From assembly GCA_028023455.1 (NCBI GenBank), contig JAQFVV010012416.1, forward strand, positions 8,437,967 through 8,501,966: a stretch of 64,000 nt of DNA, in the 5' to 3' direction. The position numbers and the translations under genes were made by a program. The notes under the pieces were generated by a model, which made no database searches, had not been told where the DNA came from, and saw only the letters and a list, made by a program, of their open reading frames with translations. This document shows positions 32,236 through 44,238 of this stretch, in pieces. Origin of the DNA: Epiperipatus broadwayi. Its lineage: Eukaryota; Onychophora; Udeonychophora; Euonychophora; Peripatidae. The first letter of the stretch is position 1. The number at the start of each line of letters is the position of its first letter.

Positions 32236-33688
32236 AACATTTACAATCTAATCAAAGAATGATACTGTATAAGAACAGTGGTGATTTTGGCCTTCTTTGA
32301 AGATTTCTTATTCTTCATAAAATTTCAATTTTTCAGTGGAAGGTACTGTCATCTAGGAAATATAATTACAACTAAGATTTGATTTTTTTTCTAAACCACA
32401 AAATAACTTTCAACATTTATTAAATTAATATTTGTCAAATCCTCATAATCTCATTCAACTTTAAAATATATACTTCCTGATTTGATGTCTTCATATTGCT
32501 ACTATTTTGAATAGTAGTTGTAATTTACATAGAATCTCTACTACGTTTACCTTGTTTATTAGATGGTGAGCTTTTGTTTTTTATTTAAAAAGATATTTAA
32601 ATAGATATCACTAATAAAAATTAAAATCCCTACATCATTTATATTCTGCATTAATCCTCTTTTATGGCATTTATTTTTCACAGAATACCAGTGACAATTT
32701 GGAACAAAAATTCAAATTTTATTTTTGTATTTAAATCTTTATTTTTTTTAAATAAAATTTACTAAATTCATTTTGCTTTATTAGAAATCTATATTTATAA
32801 ATGAAAAATATTCTATAAAATCATATTTGAACTTTCCAAATAATAAATAATAACATGAATTACACTGAATTACATAATGATAACAAAGCCTTTTTTTGTT
32901 TTCCATCCTATTGGTTAACTATGCTAGAAAGTGAATTAACAAAATGTTTTTTGTTCTAAGCATGTGGTTCCATAATGCATCTAATATTGTAATTGTTCAT
33001 TATCCATATTTGTAATATATCACCCATATTAATTAGTTTAATAAATGTTTTGAGAAATCTATCAAATATTGTTTTAAAATTAAAATTTGTATTTATAATT
33101 ATTAAATTACCATCAAAGATTAATACAGCTGAATTTTGATAGCTTGTAAATATAGATTTGCAAACATGATTTTTTTTTAAGTATTGAAGTAGTTGCTTAA
33201 TGTAAATTTTTAAAAATAAAAGATATTTCAAAAAATTATAAATGCAAACATGAAAAGGTTTTTTTTATCGATTAATGTAGAAATTGTAAAATTAATTGTA
33301 AATATTTTAAAAAGTTTAAAAAACTATTGTTCCTTTCTAGTTTGATCAGATACAGTGTTGGGAGTATTACAAGTTTGTTTCCATCTTTAAGATCAAAGAA
33401 TGGACCAATCCGAAAATGAATAAACATTGAAAAAAATGATGGTATTCTTTTTGAAATTTGCTCTATGAGTTAATGGCATCTTTAGATTTTTTTTCTTAAA
33501 CTATATTTAATATTGATGTTAATTTATATTTTTACCATCAAATTTGAATTTAAAGAGAAAAAATAACACTAAAAATGGCTGAAAGATAATAATTTAAAAA
33601 CACTTTAATTAGCACTATCATGGCACAGAAATTAACTTCCAGTTATTTTGATGCAAAAATTAAAAACAGTTACATTCTCAAAAATTAA
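32236..33688. other. Unassigned AT-rich DNA
   Basis: No gene or repeat family recognised. The frame 32956-33231 (minus) has no motif. Confidence 0.35.
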
Positions 33689-33867
33689 TTAATTAAATAA
33701 CACAGAGGCTAAACTCTCCAAACAGTAGTGCCACTAAGCCAAAATAATCAATAATCAATGATTATTCTGGATTGCACTGAGTGACGCTACTGTATGGAGA
33801 GTTTAACCTCTGTGTAAACAGCTTGTGTAACTGTAAAGAATTTTGATCATGTACTTTAATTAAGTAA
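33689..33867 (+). mobile_element. R-II inverted-repeat retroelement, copy 4, with 12-bp TSD
   Basis: The insertion 33701-33855 is bounded by TTAATTAAATAA (33689-33700) and TTAATTAAGTAA (33856-33867), one mismatch. The arms CACAGAGGCTAAACTCTCCA and its complement flank a short centre, and a single 3' tail ends TTTTGATCATGTAC. Confidence 0.75.
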
Positions 33868-34109
33868 ATCATATTTTAAAAAGGTATTAAATAGATTATA
33901 GTTCAGGATTAAATCTTAGTTCTCTAGTAATTATTGTGTATGTAATTATGGACATTACAATAAGCAAGAGAAAACAAATTAATTCAGCTTCTTAATGCTT
34001 ACTTAAGCAATTAGCATCTTTTAAAGTAACATGCAATTTTCTTTTCTTTATAATAGAAAGTGAACATGAAAAGAATTTAGTGTTATTTAGATAAAATTAA
34101 TTTTTGTTT

Positions 34110-34500
34110 TGAAAAACAGCCAAACATATTGCTCAGTATATCTAATATATAGGGTATATGAGCACAGACTTTCACATGACCCACCACTCTCCACTCTATC
34201 TCATAACACTGATACACTTGAACACATATATGTCGAAAAGATAAATAATCACCAATATACGTATTTCATGCTAAACCAACAATCATCAGTTGGTCCAGAT
34301 TATTATCTCTACACATATATGCAATAAGTGCTCATATATATATGAAGATAGCCAATCTTCATACTTTAATGGACAGGCTTCAATCCACTCCACACTCCAA
34401 CTCTTCAACCATCCATCCAATTGAAAATCTGATGATGGAATGCTCAAAGACTGCCCTCAGGCTGAGATTTTCGTCACACCCATATTGACCCAAAGTCAGT
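34110..34500 (-). mobile_element. F1 hammerhead repeat, copy B
   Basis: A minus-strand non-coding unit of about 390 bp aligns along its length with copy A (10.5-11.2 kb) once the insertion there is removed, and with 37.33-37.59 kb. The hammerhead at 34251-34294 sits mid-element. The frames at 34109-34327 and 34440-34784 (plus) overlap it but are antisense to the repeat and have no motif. Confidence 0.7.
34251..34294 (-). ncRNA. Type I hammerhead ribozyme, F1 (intact core)
   Basis: On the minus strand: ACCAA / CTGATGA / stem II TGTT-GGTTT-AGCA with one G-U / GAAA / palindromic stem III ATAC-GTAT / cleavage A / TTGGT. Stem I is a perfect 5 bp and every invariant core residue is present. The loopless ATAC-GTAT stem III is the minimal palindromic form known from other animal hammerhead repeats, which favours dimer action. 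Confidence 0.8.
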
Positions 34501-35104
34501 CTGACCCCTCATATCTCAGTATATCACAGAATTTTTGCAAATTTAATTCTCAGATTGAAATTATAGTATATACTTTAAATAATATTAATTCAAGTAAAGA
34601 AAACCTAAGTTTGAATTTCCTTGGCAATTATTTCAGTTACAATTTAACTTGTATTTTTAAGATTGAGGTATCAAAACTTATCAATCTATTTACTCAAAAT
34701 AAAACCAAAAAATATTTAAAAGAAAACTTTTTTAAAGATATTATTATTAAAGCATTAAAACTATTATTAATTTATAAAACTTAAAAGGCAATTAAAATTT
34801 AATAAACCCCTGAGCTTGTAATGCAGAAAATCTCAACAAACTTGTAGTGCTGAAGAACCTGGTTAGAACTCTGATGAAGGCTTGGCTCTTGTAATGGGAT
34901 TGCACCACTGAGTTCTTTATAGTTACTGGAAAATTATTCTCAAACTGCTGAAATATCCTCAAACATAAATATTAGTGATTTGAATTATTAACCGGAAGTT
35001 AATGAACAAATGTTAATTAGAGCAAAGAAAATTAAAAAAAAGAATCTTTGTTATTTAGAAGAGTAAGAAGCTTAATTTAAAAAAAATGTATAATTAAAAT
35101 ATAT

Positions 35105-35250
35105 GTGTGTATCTTCATGGTTTAGTACAGTGATTAAATGATAGATTTGTGAGTTCAAGATTCATGGACAGCAGCTTTAATTCGATCACTTATGGAGCTC
35201 AAAATTCTTTTGAACTCCTGGAAATAAACTATTTGATTTTTATATGATGT
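35105..35250 (+). mobile_element. Possible tRNA-derived SINE
   Basis: CATGGTTTAGTACAGTGATTA resembles an A box (split as CATGGTTTAGTA and CAGTGATTA) and GTGAGTTCAAGATTC about 25 bp later a B box. The rest is degenerate. This is a weak call. Confidence 0.35.
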
Positions 35251-35284
35251 AAAAACAGTGGCAACCTTGCACAGATTTTTCATT

Positions 35285-36160
35285 TTGGTGGCATTAGATG
35301 GGTATTAGATTATTTAGAAGAAGTTCAAAGGGAAGTAGGAAGACATGCATTGGATGCAGATGTATGGACAGCAAAGGAGGCAATTCAAGGAGAAATGGGA
35401 TGGTCAAGTTTTCATATGAGAGATGCAAAAAGTAAAATGAAAATGTTTGGTAGATTGCAGTTTATGGATAATAAAAGAATAGCCAAAATAGTATTTAATT
35501 GAGTTATGAGTAAAGGGCAGGTAACAAGATGGTTAAGAAAGGTAATGTGGTATGCAAAAGATTTGGATAAAGAATTTATATTAGTATGGGATGATTGTGT
35601 TAAGAGGATTGTTGAGTGTTATAGTAATAAGGAATGGGATAAAAGAATAAATTAATTAATAAAGAATATGGAGTTAGAGAGATGGAGAAATAGTATGGAG
35701 AGTAAAAAGTGTTTAAATATATATAGAAATAAACAGAATATTAAGTGCGAGTTAATATATGATAATAGTAAGGAAAGTAGTTTATTGTTTAAGGCTTGAA
35801 TCATGTAAATGGAAAAATATGGGTGATTTATTTTGTAAATTATGTAAGGAAAGAATAGAAAATATTAGGCATTTGTTAATTGAATGTAAATGTTTGAAAA
35901 CAGAAAGGGTACATATAATGAAGTTATGGAAGAATAAATATGAAAAAAGTGATTATACAGAAAGTGAATTATTGGTTTTTATGCTGGGTTTGGGAAAAGA
36001 TAAGAGGGAATTCGATATTAAGGCTATAGAGTTGACAAAGATTATGTTGTGGAAATGGGATGGAGCAGAATATGGAAAAACGTGGAGTGGGGAATGGAAA
36101 ATTAAGTGGCTAACAGGTTTATCTGGGCATAATTGCTCAGATATTCTTGACTTCGTTTAA
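35285..36160 (+). pseudogene. Non-LTR retrotransposon (LINE) ORF2 3' fragment, broken
   Basis: The plus-strand reading begins GIRWVLDYLEEVQREVGRHA and continues through WTAKEAIQGEMGWSSF and LQFMDNKRIAKIVF to a stop near 35500. Further frames with stops and shifts follow. The final open frame (35759-36160) contains FCKLCKERIENIRHLLIECKC, given here as FCKLCKERIE and NIRHLLIECKC: a CxxC...H...C knuckle found at the C-terminus of many LINE reverse transcriptases, just downstream of the RT. The RT and endonuclease domains are absent (5'-truncated). I cannot fix the clade. It is not related to the PLEs. Confidence 0.65.
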
Positions 36161-36169
36161 GAAGAAGCC

Positions 36170-36640
36170 ACAGTACATCACATCACATCTATATTGTTTT
36201 AAGTCTTTCTATAACTTCACATTATCAGAATGCACTTTTACTTATAGCATTTAGAAATTTAAAATTATTATTTGAAAAAAAGCCTGTAGATGTCAACATT
36301 ATATGGAATTTTTAGGCAAGAACAATAGCTTAATTTGCATGACAAAACTATGAGGGAGGTGGTGCTAGATGTCACTAGAAATGACAATTTCTGACATTTC
36401 TGTAATTTTCAGTAATATATTTAGAAATTAAATGTTATTGTGCAATATTTTTGTAAAAAACTTATTTTAAACCAAACACTTATGTCACAAACAGGAGATT
36501 TTTTTAAAAAACAATTTATTTTTAAAAATTCAACTCTTAAAAAGTTTATTATAATTTAGTAGAAGCAGTTTCTACAGGATAAACTAAAATCACCTTTGTC
36601 AAAATGGTAAACAAAATATTTTTTTCAATTTTAATAATAA
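36170..36640. other. Unassigned AT-rich DNA
   Basis: Possible 3' UTR of the LINE fragment at the left. Nothing else was recognised. Confidence 0.3.
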
Positions 36641-36679
36641 ACTTTAAATAAACATAGCTCAGGGATTATGTACACAAAG

Positions 36680-36880
36680 GAGTAAATCATACTCCCCCAC
36701 TATGACTTAAAAGACTCTAAATGTTGAATAAGAGATGCTTTGATGTTTTTGAGCATATCTTTGTCAACATTAAGAGCAACCAGGAATAGGCAGATTCATT
36801 CTATTCTTGTTCTTTTGTTCAATATTTAGAGTGCTTTTAAGCCATAGCCTGGGAGAGAATGATTTACTCTCTTTGTTTAA
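36680..36880. repeat. Imperfect foldback
   Basis: The arms near 36685-36735 and 36815-36875 pair (AAATCATACTCCCCCACTAT / ATAGCCTGGGAGAGAATGAT; AAAAGACTCTAAAT / ATTTAGAGTGCTTTT). It is non-coding and its family is unknown. Confidence 0.6.
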
Positions 36881-37330
36881 TTTTAATAATAAATAAGTTA
36901 TTAATTTTTAATTTTTTTCCTTTCTTTGATGATAACTAATTCTAAATATATCCTTCATTTAATAATATAAAATTTAAATATTTAATATTTTGTAATACTA
37001 ACTTTTTGTATAAATAAATTATGTTCAATGACATCAAGCATCATTATTATAGATAAAATCTCTGTTCAGAAATTTTTTTCCATAATTTGCAAACATCAAA
37101 TATTAACTTTTAAAATTTTTATCACTTGAAAGCTTACATTTATAGTAAAGATTATTAAGATTATTAATAATGATATAGAAAAAATGTGTAATTGTAAAAA
37201 TAAAATGTTCAATATGGAGGAGTACTAACAAAAGATTTACTGTGTTCCATTCAGAATGAAAAGATGGAGTTTGATGCTTATGAGGTAAAGAAAACTTATT
37301 TAACAATAAAAAGTTCACATTAAAAAAAAT

Positions 37331-37745
37331 AAATGATCTCCAATATACATATTCATGCTGAAACAGTACTCATCAGTTGGTTAAGGTTATTATGTCCCAT
37401 ACATATATATAATCAGTGCCCAGTTTATATTAAGATAGAAAATCTTCAAACTTTATTGGTCAGACTGCAATCTTCTCCACCATCCAATTCTTCAGCCATC
37501 CATACTATTGAAAATCTGATGATAAATTTTTACAATATACTAGTATTTAAATATTACAGATTCAGCTCAAAATCTGTCCAGCCATAATCTGTGTATTTAA
37601 GATGAAAGTGACTTAAAATCAACATGGTTATGACAACAATATTAGTATCAACAAGGGTTTGAACTTTCCTTCATCATATTTTCAATAATATGAATGGTTG
37701 AAGAGTTGTAGGATGGAGAAGACTGAAGTCTGTCCTTTAAAAAAT
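37331..37745. mobile_element. F1 hammerhead repeat, inverted pair (copy C/D)
   Basis: A minus-oriented unit (37331-37525) and a plus-oriented partial unit (37615-37745) share AATTCTTCAGCCATCCATA and its complement, with single-copy sequence between. This is another head-to-head arrangement. The hammerhead on the left unit is degenerate. The frame 37333-37587 is antisense to the repeat. Confidence 0.65.
37339..37381 (-). ncRNA. Hammerhead ribozyme, F1 (degenerate)
   Basis: ACCAA / CTGATGA / stem II / GAATA (A15.1 changed) / TGTATA / TTGG. Stem I is kept, but the base that pairs at the top of stem III is lost. Probably inactive. Confidence 0.6.
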
Positions 37746-38155
37746 AAAATTCAATTAAAGTAGCAGCTACTATAATTATATACCCAATACACAATATCAT
37801 TTATTTATATATGTAAAATCAAGATTAGTTCAACTAAACAAATAGTTCAGATAATAAAAACTTAAAAAAACCATGAATAGAAACAAGATGTAATTAGTCC
37901 TATAATAAATTTATTGCACTCTGTATTTTTTAAATAAATATGAAAAATGGTTAAATTAGGAAATGCTTTATAAGGAAAGTGTTTTAAAGAAGCTATACTG
38001 TAAAGTTGAACTATTTATTTTTCCACAAATAATTGCATTATGCAAGGCAGAATACGTCAGAGCAATAAACAGTGCACTAGAAACAGATAATACAATGTTT
38101 TGAAGAAGAGTAGTGATGACTTAAAAAGTTAAAGGCAGAATAACAACATTGTATC

Positions 38156-38497
<342 letters not shown>

Positions 38498-39639
38498 TAT
38501 ATATATAAAGAGAATTTACTATTGTACTTGTTGATATCTATATCAAACATTTGAAATGTTTTCTGCCCTGAATATAGATAAATATCAAATAAAACAGAGT
38601 TAATATAAACAAATTGCTTAAAATGTACTGGAAGGTATGGTATTTGTTATATTGATACATTTTTGAGGATACCATGGACACACACAAAAAAAACCTTTTA
38701 TGAAACGAATCTTTGGTCAGTTTTATGACAGATGAGATTTTTCAAATGTGATTGCTTTTTGCAAATAATGCTTGCAAAAGTTGTTAGATAAAAAAATAAA
38801 AAAAAGTAAGATTAAAAATAAATGCTAAAACACAAGTAATGTTGAATGGATTCATCATTTAAAGTGTGAACTCTAGAGCAATCAAGTTAAAACTATTCTT
38901 TCTTGCTCGTCTTTAGTTAGAAAAGAGTTCTATACTTGGAAAAATTGATTGAAAGGGAAAAAATACCCAAAAGGACATTAATATAGATTGTTATCTCAAT
39001 AAGAATAAGCTTTAGAACAACCTGTAAAAAACAATAGTTGGTATATCATTCTGAGGAAATGCTATTCATATAATTATTATAATGATTAGGATTAGATATT
39101 GGCTTAGTATCATAAAAATAATAACTACAGTAAATAAATAATCGAATAGTTTATTACTAGGGCGTTCGTAAGAAGTTCGAGTACCGAAAATGACTTAGTG
39201 GGAGCACGTATTCATGGATCTTAAAATACAGATTCGGCCCTAAACCATATATACATAATCATATTAATAGCTCTACATCTAATCAATATGTTTACCTTTT
39301 TAAAATTATGTTTATCAAATTCTTTTATTCAGAAATCAAACAGAAACTGCAGCTTAGCAGAAAATATTTATAAATAATGAGGAAACGTAAAACAAAAATA
39401 ATTAGATTGAAGTTTGAACTAGTATTATTGATATTGCTGTTTAAAAATATATTAATAAACAAAGATAGCAAGAAGCATATAATCGCTCGAAAACAGAAAC
39501 TTATAATCGATACTTTTGTACAAATGAAGCGTAATGTATTTCGTAAAACATTAAGTCGCTTTTTTCACATGAACATATTTTATTTATTTATTTTAAAGTT
39601 TTGCAATTTATGAAAACTAATCATTGTCATTCTCTTTCT

Positions 39640-39735
39640 CTTCTGTCATTTTCTGTCTTTCTTCTCTCTAACTCTTTCTCTCTACTCCTTTTCTCTTTCT
39701 CTTCTCTCTTTCTTTCTCTCTCTATATATATATAT
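39640..39735. repeat. Polypyrimidine (CT-rich) tract and TA run
   Basis: An irregular CT-rich strand of about 85 bp is followed by (TA)n at 39724-39737. The Arg/Glu-rich and Ser/Leu-rich frames here (39601-39845, both strands) are translations of it. Confidence 0.85.
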
Positions 39736-39736
39736 A

Positions 39737-39785
39737 TAATGAGCTTGCCAATAGCTCTTAACAAGCTTTTCAGAATATCCTTGCA
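39737..39785 (+). mobile_element. F3 terminal fragment
   Basis: AATGAGCTTGCCAATAGCTC and AACAAGCTTTTCAGAATATCC (as AACAAGCTTTTC plus AGAATATCC) match 13958-14003. It sits against a TA run on the left. Confidence 0.65.
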
Positions 39786-39845
39786 ATATATATAGAGATT
39801 CTTATTCGAAATAGCAAGAGTAAAAATTCTATTTATTTCGAGCAA

Positions 39846-40379
39846 TAAAAAAATTATGTTTGCAAAAACAAAATAATAATTATCTTTTTAAAGTAAATAT
39901 TCTATGACTTTTAATTACATTTAAGTTATAATTTAAATAATTTTGACTGCAATATTCTATAATTTCCGTTTGATGTCAACTTGATTTGGTTTATGTTATT
40001 GGAGCACAAGTCATTACAAGGATTAAGAATAAATGCTAATGCAAATCAAACTTGTCAATAAAATGTAAAAGTAAACAGCAATTAATTCGCCATTGCATTA
40101 ATAAAAAATTGTCAATATGATAATTATATGTAATGTTATATATATAAACGCATATTTTAACTTTCTTTTCTATTATCCACTACGCATTTAATTAAACAAA
40201 TAGTGTACCCAAATTCTGTAAAGCAACAGGATGCTACGAACACTTGATTGTATTGTGCTAGTATCTTATTATTCGGCTATCTTTTAACAGAAATAGCAAT
40301 CAACTTTTTTTATTGCAGTGGTTTAATATTTACCTCTGCATTATACACTTTATTGATCTCTTTACAGTAAACTCTAAAT
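39846..40379. other. Unassigned AT-rich DNA
   Basis: Nothing recognised. Confidence 0.3.
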
Positions 40380-40582
40380 TATATAATAATATTAAACGAA
40401 GCAAAACTCTTCATACAGTAGTGTCACCCTGTGCCAACCAGAGTAATCAATGGATCCATTGATTACTCTGGTTGGCACAGGGTGGCACTACTGTATGGAG
40501 AGTTTTGTCTTGTTTAATAACAATTATGTGCTAGTATAAGAGATGGTGATCATGTGATGTTTAGTGGTTTATATAATAATAT
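40380..40582 (+). mobile_element. R-II inverted-repeat retroelement, copy 5, with 13-bp TSD
   Basis: The insertion is bounded by TATATAATAATAT (40380-40392 and 40570-40582). Its 5' part is a tight palindrome (40397-40516) whose arms CAGTAGTGTCACCCTGTGCC / GGCACAGGGTGGCACTACTG meet at GGATCC. The single-copy 3' tail ends GATCATGTGATGTTTAGTGG. Confidence 0.85.
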
Positions 40583-40669
40583 ATTGGTTTTTAATATAAA
40601 AGTCTTTGCTTGATAATTGCTGTAATTGATTATTGATTAACTAGCATGCCTTTAGTTTGGGCGATAATA

Positions 40670-40735
40670 TATATATGTGTGTGAGAGAGAAAGAGAGGGA
40701 ATGTGAGTGTGTGTGTGTGAGAGAGAGAGAGAGTA
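40670..40735. repeat. TG/GA-rich microsatellite
   Basis: Short TG and GA runs alternate. The Arg/Glu/Cys-rich frame at 40657-40893 is its translation. Confidence 0.8.
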
Positions 40736-41695
40736 ATAAATGGTTAATCATTCTGGCTTACATCTGCAAATTACAAAAATTTTTGGACGCTCCTCCAAAA
40801 CTTGTTATAAATCTTAAACTATGTGTAAAACTTTCCATTCCAATCTCTGTTACTGGGTGTACATTTCATGCAAAGCACTTATTTGTTAGGTGAGATAGAG
40901 AGTTGAGATATCTGAATATCTGCACTGATTTTTTTTTTTTTTTTTGGTTATATGTCATAATTGCAACCAATTTGATTTTGGAGCTTCAATAGTTTAACAA
41001 TCGGTAAAGTGATATGCTATTTAGGTTTCAATGCATTAATATTTATATGAAATAATAGCTAAGCATAATTTATATTCAGATGAATTCTCGTAGGAACAGA
41101 AATATAACACTTAAGGAATGTATATGTAGTTAATTAACTATTGTCTGTCAAACATGTGCAACTAATCATATCTCTCAAAAATAACATTTTGTCTCAAAAA
41201 GTCGATTTATTTTTCATAATTTTAAATCTCAATCTAATATTTTTATCAATATATTTATTAAAGATTCTATTTTAAAAATCAGCATTTTATTTGCATTGAT
41301 ACAATTGTACTATCCAATGGTAAGTAAATGTTTATATTAATTTTATCTTTGCTTGCCACTTAAATAAAAATAGAATGTGGTATACACATTATAGAAGTAG
41401 TTCTGATAATATAAATGCTCATATATTTGAGGGATAAATGCTTGCTTTATGTTTATGGAAATGTATATACTTTCTTAGTAAATAATGTTGCATTTATTAT
41501 TATTACACAGTAAGTCAGAGCATATTGGGCTGTGACTCATATTTATTAATGAGTTTGTATTTGAATGAAAATAATAGCTTCATTTAGTAATCCTTGAATT
41601 AATATTTTTATATGCTCTTTTGATGTTATATATCTGGACTAATCACAGAGAGCTCTTCATATATGGATTTATTATTTCTAATGATATAAAATCAT

Positions 41696-41805
41696 CAAAA
41701 CATTACATGACATATGCTTACACATGCTGTTAATAAGAATACCAAACTCTCCCATACAGTAGTGCCACCAAGTAAAAGCCTTCATAATCAATAGATGCAG
41801 GAAGA
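41696..41805 (-). mobile_element. R-II fragment
   Basis: A reversed 3' end (AAACATTACATGACATATGC) is followed by ACCAAACTCTCCCATACAGT, the family body. No clear TSD. Confidence 0.6.
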
Positions 41806-42764
41806 TTTATGCATAAAATCCCTATAGAAATTCATGATTCTGAAATTATATTGCATTGGCATTGATGTCAGACTCAGGATGCTTCATTTTTGGCTATCTG
41901 TATTGTTTTGGATTCATTTGATAGCAAAATTAAAATTCATTTGACATATTAGTTCTAACTAAAATACCTAGATGTCAGGATCCATCAGTAAAATTTTAAT
42001 TCAAGAAGATCAAAGGTTGCAGCATTACAAAAAATATTCAATACACATATATGATTTCCACTTTTTAAAATTGATTTTAATTTTCGAAAAATTGAAAAAC
42101 ACAACTTTATATGTAATTTATTTCCTTAATTATTTTTATAAAATTAAATTAAATATTTGTTTCTCATCTCTTATTTGAAACTATTTGTTTTTTTAACAGA
42201 AAAGTAATTAGTTATAGCAAATATGAAGCTGTTATGGAGACACACATTTCACCACTTTGTTAAGTATTTTAATATTTTAGAAATAATTTTATTAATTTAT
42301 TCTTTATAAAAATTTATTTTACAGATAGAAATTTTCAGGAAAAAAAAATTATTATTAGAATGTATTTTTATCCAGAGGGCTAAAATGAAGTCTTCTCTTT
42401 ATCTGCAAAGTTGATATATTATTTTTATGATTATATTTCATTTTAAATTTGTGCTTTAAATATTTTTGCATAACTGTAAAGATTTATTATTGTTCATTAA
42501 AAATAAAATAGGAAAACAATAGCCCAATGCCTTTTTAGCAAAATCAAATGTTATACTGATGAAAAGTTGGTGCTCTTTTTAGTATCAATACCATTTTTTT
42601 CATTGATGTATTCTTGTGGATCTTCTGACTGAATAAGTTGATTATTTCTAACTTCCTACTTGTAGTTACAATCTTTGAGGAAAAAATGCTTTTAGTGCCA
42701 TTATTTTCCAAGTCATAATACTTAACATACATTATCATTTGTAATCATAATTTTTGATTTGAAT

Positions 42765-42845
42765 AGGTGGCGCTACTGTTGGAGAAGTTTAGGCCTCTGT
42801 GTTTAACAGCTTATGTAAGCATAAATAATGGTAATCATGTGAAGA
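42765..42845 (+). mobile_element. R-II fragment
   Basis: GGTGGCGCTACTGTTGGAGA, AGGCCTCTGTGTTTAACAGC and GGTAATCATGTGAAG follow the family order in plus orientation. It may be the other arm of the fragment at 41.7 kb, separated by about 1 kb. Confidence 0.55.
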
Positions 42846-43734
42846 AGTAATTAACATTAAATATTGAAGATCCTACATAGCTAAAGCATTTTTTATTTTA
42901 AGAGTCTGGCAAAAACATTAACCACATTTGCATTTTCTATACTTTTAAGACTTTGCAAACCAATTCATATTTTTTTATTATAATGACAAAAAATACGCTT
43001 TGAATTTTAACAATGTGAAATAAAATAAGTTCCACTCAGTATATATTAAAAGGAAATAAAATATAGTAAACTGGCATATGTATCATTGTTCCTTGTGGTG
43101 ATACCTCTGTAATGGTTGTTCATTGTAGTGTCATCATAAAACCATTGTTCACTGAGATAACAGCTTGATATTCTTTTGCTACATATTTATATTTAAAAAG
43201 TACAAAACATGTATTCTTCTTATAGTTATTATTTTTCCTGTTGTCAATATTAAAAAATAGCATTAATTGATGTTCTGCTAACAAATTATGGTTAGTACTC
43301 CTGGTTTTGTGTATTTTAATCCTGGTAATAATCGCTTCTTATGCCTTATCATTATCAAAAGTCATACGTTCAGAATTTATAGATTCATGATATTTATTTA
43401 CTAATTTTTTCAAATTTTATCTATTTCTTGCAAGAAGACCGAATGACTGACCATTAGTTCCATACCAGTTTTAAAGAGTTCTATCCATATTCTGTATGAT
43501 CTTTCTATTTTGCTTTTGACTTATATAATACTGATATATTTATAATACATCTAATATTCAAACTCATAACACTGTTCAGTATATTTATAGGGATATATGT
43601 ATAATGAAATACAAATACTTGTTTGCAGAGTTGCTTAATATTCAAACAAATGATTGGTTTTTATTGGGACATAGAGATAAATGATATTATTTGAAAGTTA
43701 AAATTTTTATTTTTTAAAAAGTCATGTGACTTTT

Positions 43735-43809
43735 TATCTCAGGAATTCATTCAAAAGAATCCTGGGAATTTCTGATCTCAAGTTGGATGTTCTGCCAACT
43801 GTGCCATAC
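43735..43809 (-). mobile_element. tRNA-like SINE interrupted by the LTR element
   Basis: On the minus strand, TGGCACAGTTGGCAGAACATC (as TGGCACAGTTGG and CAGAACATC) resembles a tRNA D-arm and A box, and CCAACTTGAGATC an anticodon arm. The B box is decayed. The LTR element is inserted at its 5' flank; the remainder continues after 51925. Confidence 0.45.
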
Positions 43810-44206
43810 GGTACCAGTCGAAAACCCACCAAAAGAACTGAAAGTCGGATCCAAACTCAGCTGGTTCAAACTGAATTCAAACCCAACTCACCAGCTCAGA
43901 TTAGCATAAATCAACGGCACAGTGCTATGCACCAAGAAACTAGCTCAATGGTTGGTGAGGATCAGAGAGCCCTGAACTGACATTAATATGGGATAATTAA
44001 TTAACTTAAGATACTTTTTTTAAATCAAATCATATGTATATGTTTGGGTTGCCAACACAGACAGCTAGTATAAACATTAAAATAATTATGAAGGAATTAA
44101 GCACTAAGAAACCAAGTGTGTTTAGAAAATATTTAATAATAATAATTTGTTTTGTTTGAATTTTAAATAATGATTATATTAATTACTTCTAGCCTTTAAC
44201 AGAATT

Positions 44207-44238
<32 letters not shown>

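Noticed and set aside
34865-34900. Possible hammerhead from plus-strand CTGATGA at 34871
   Set aside because: No stem II plus GAAA within range.
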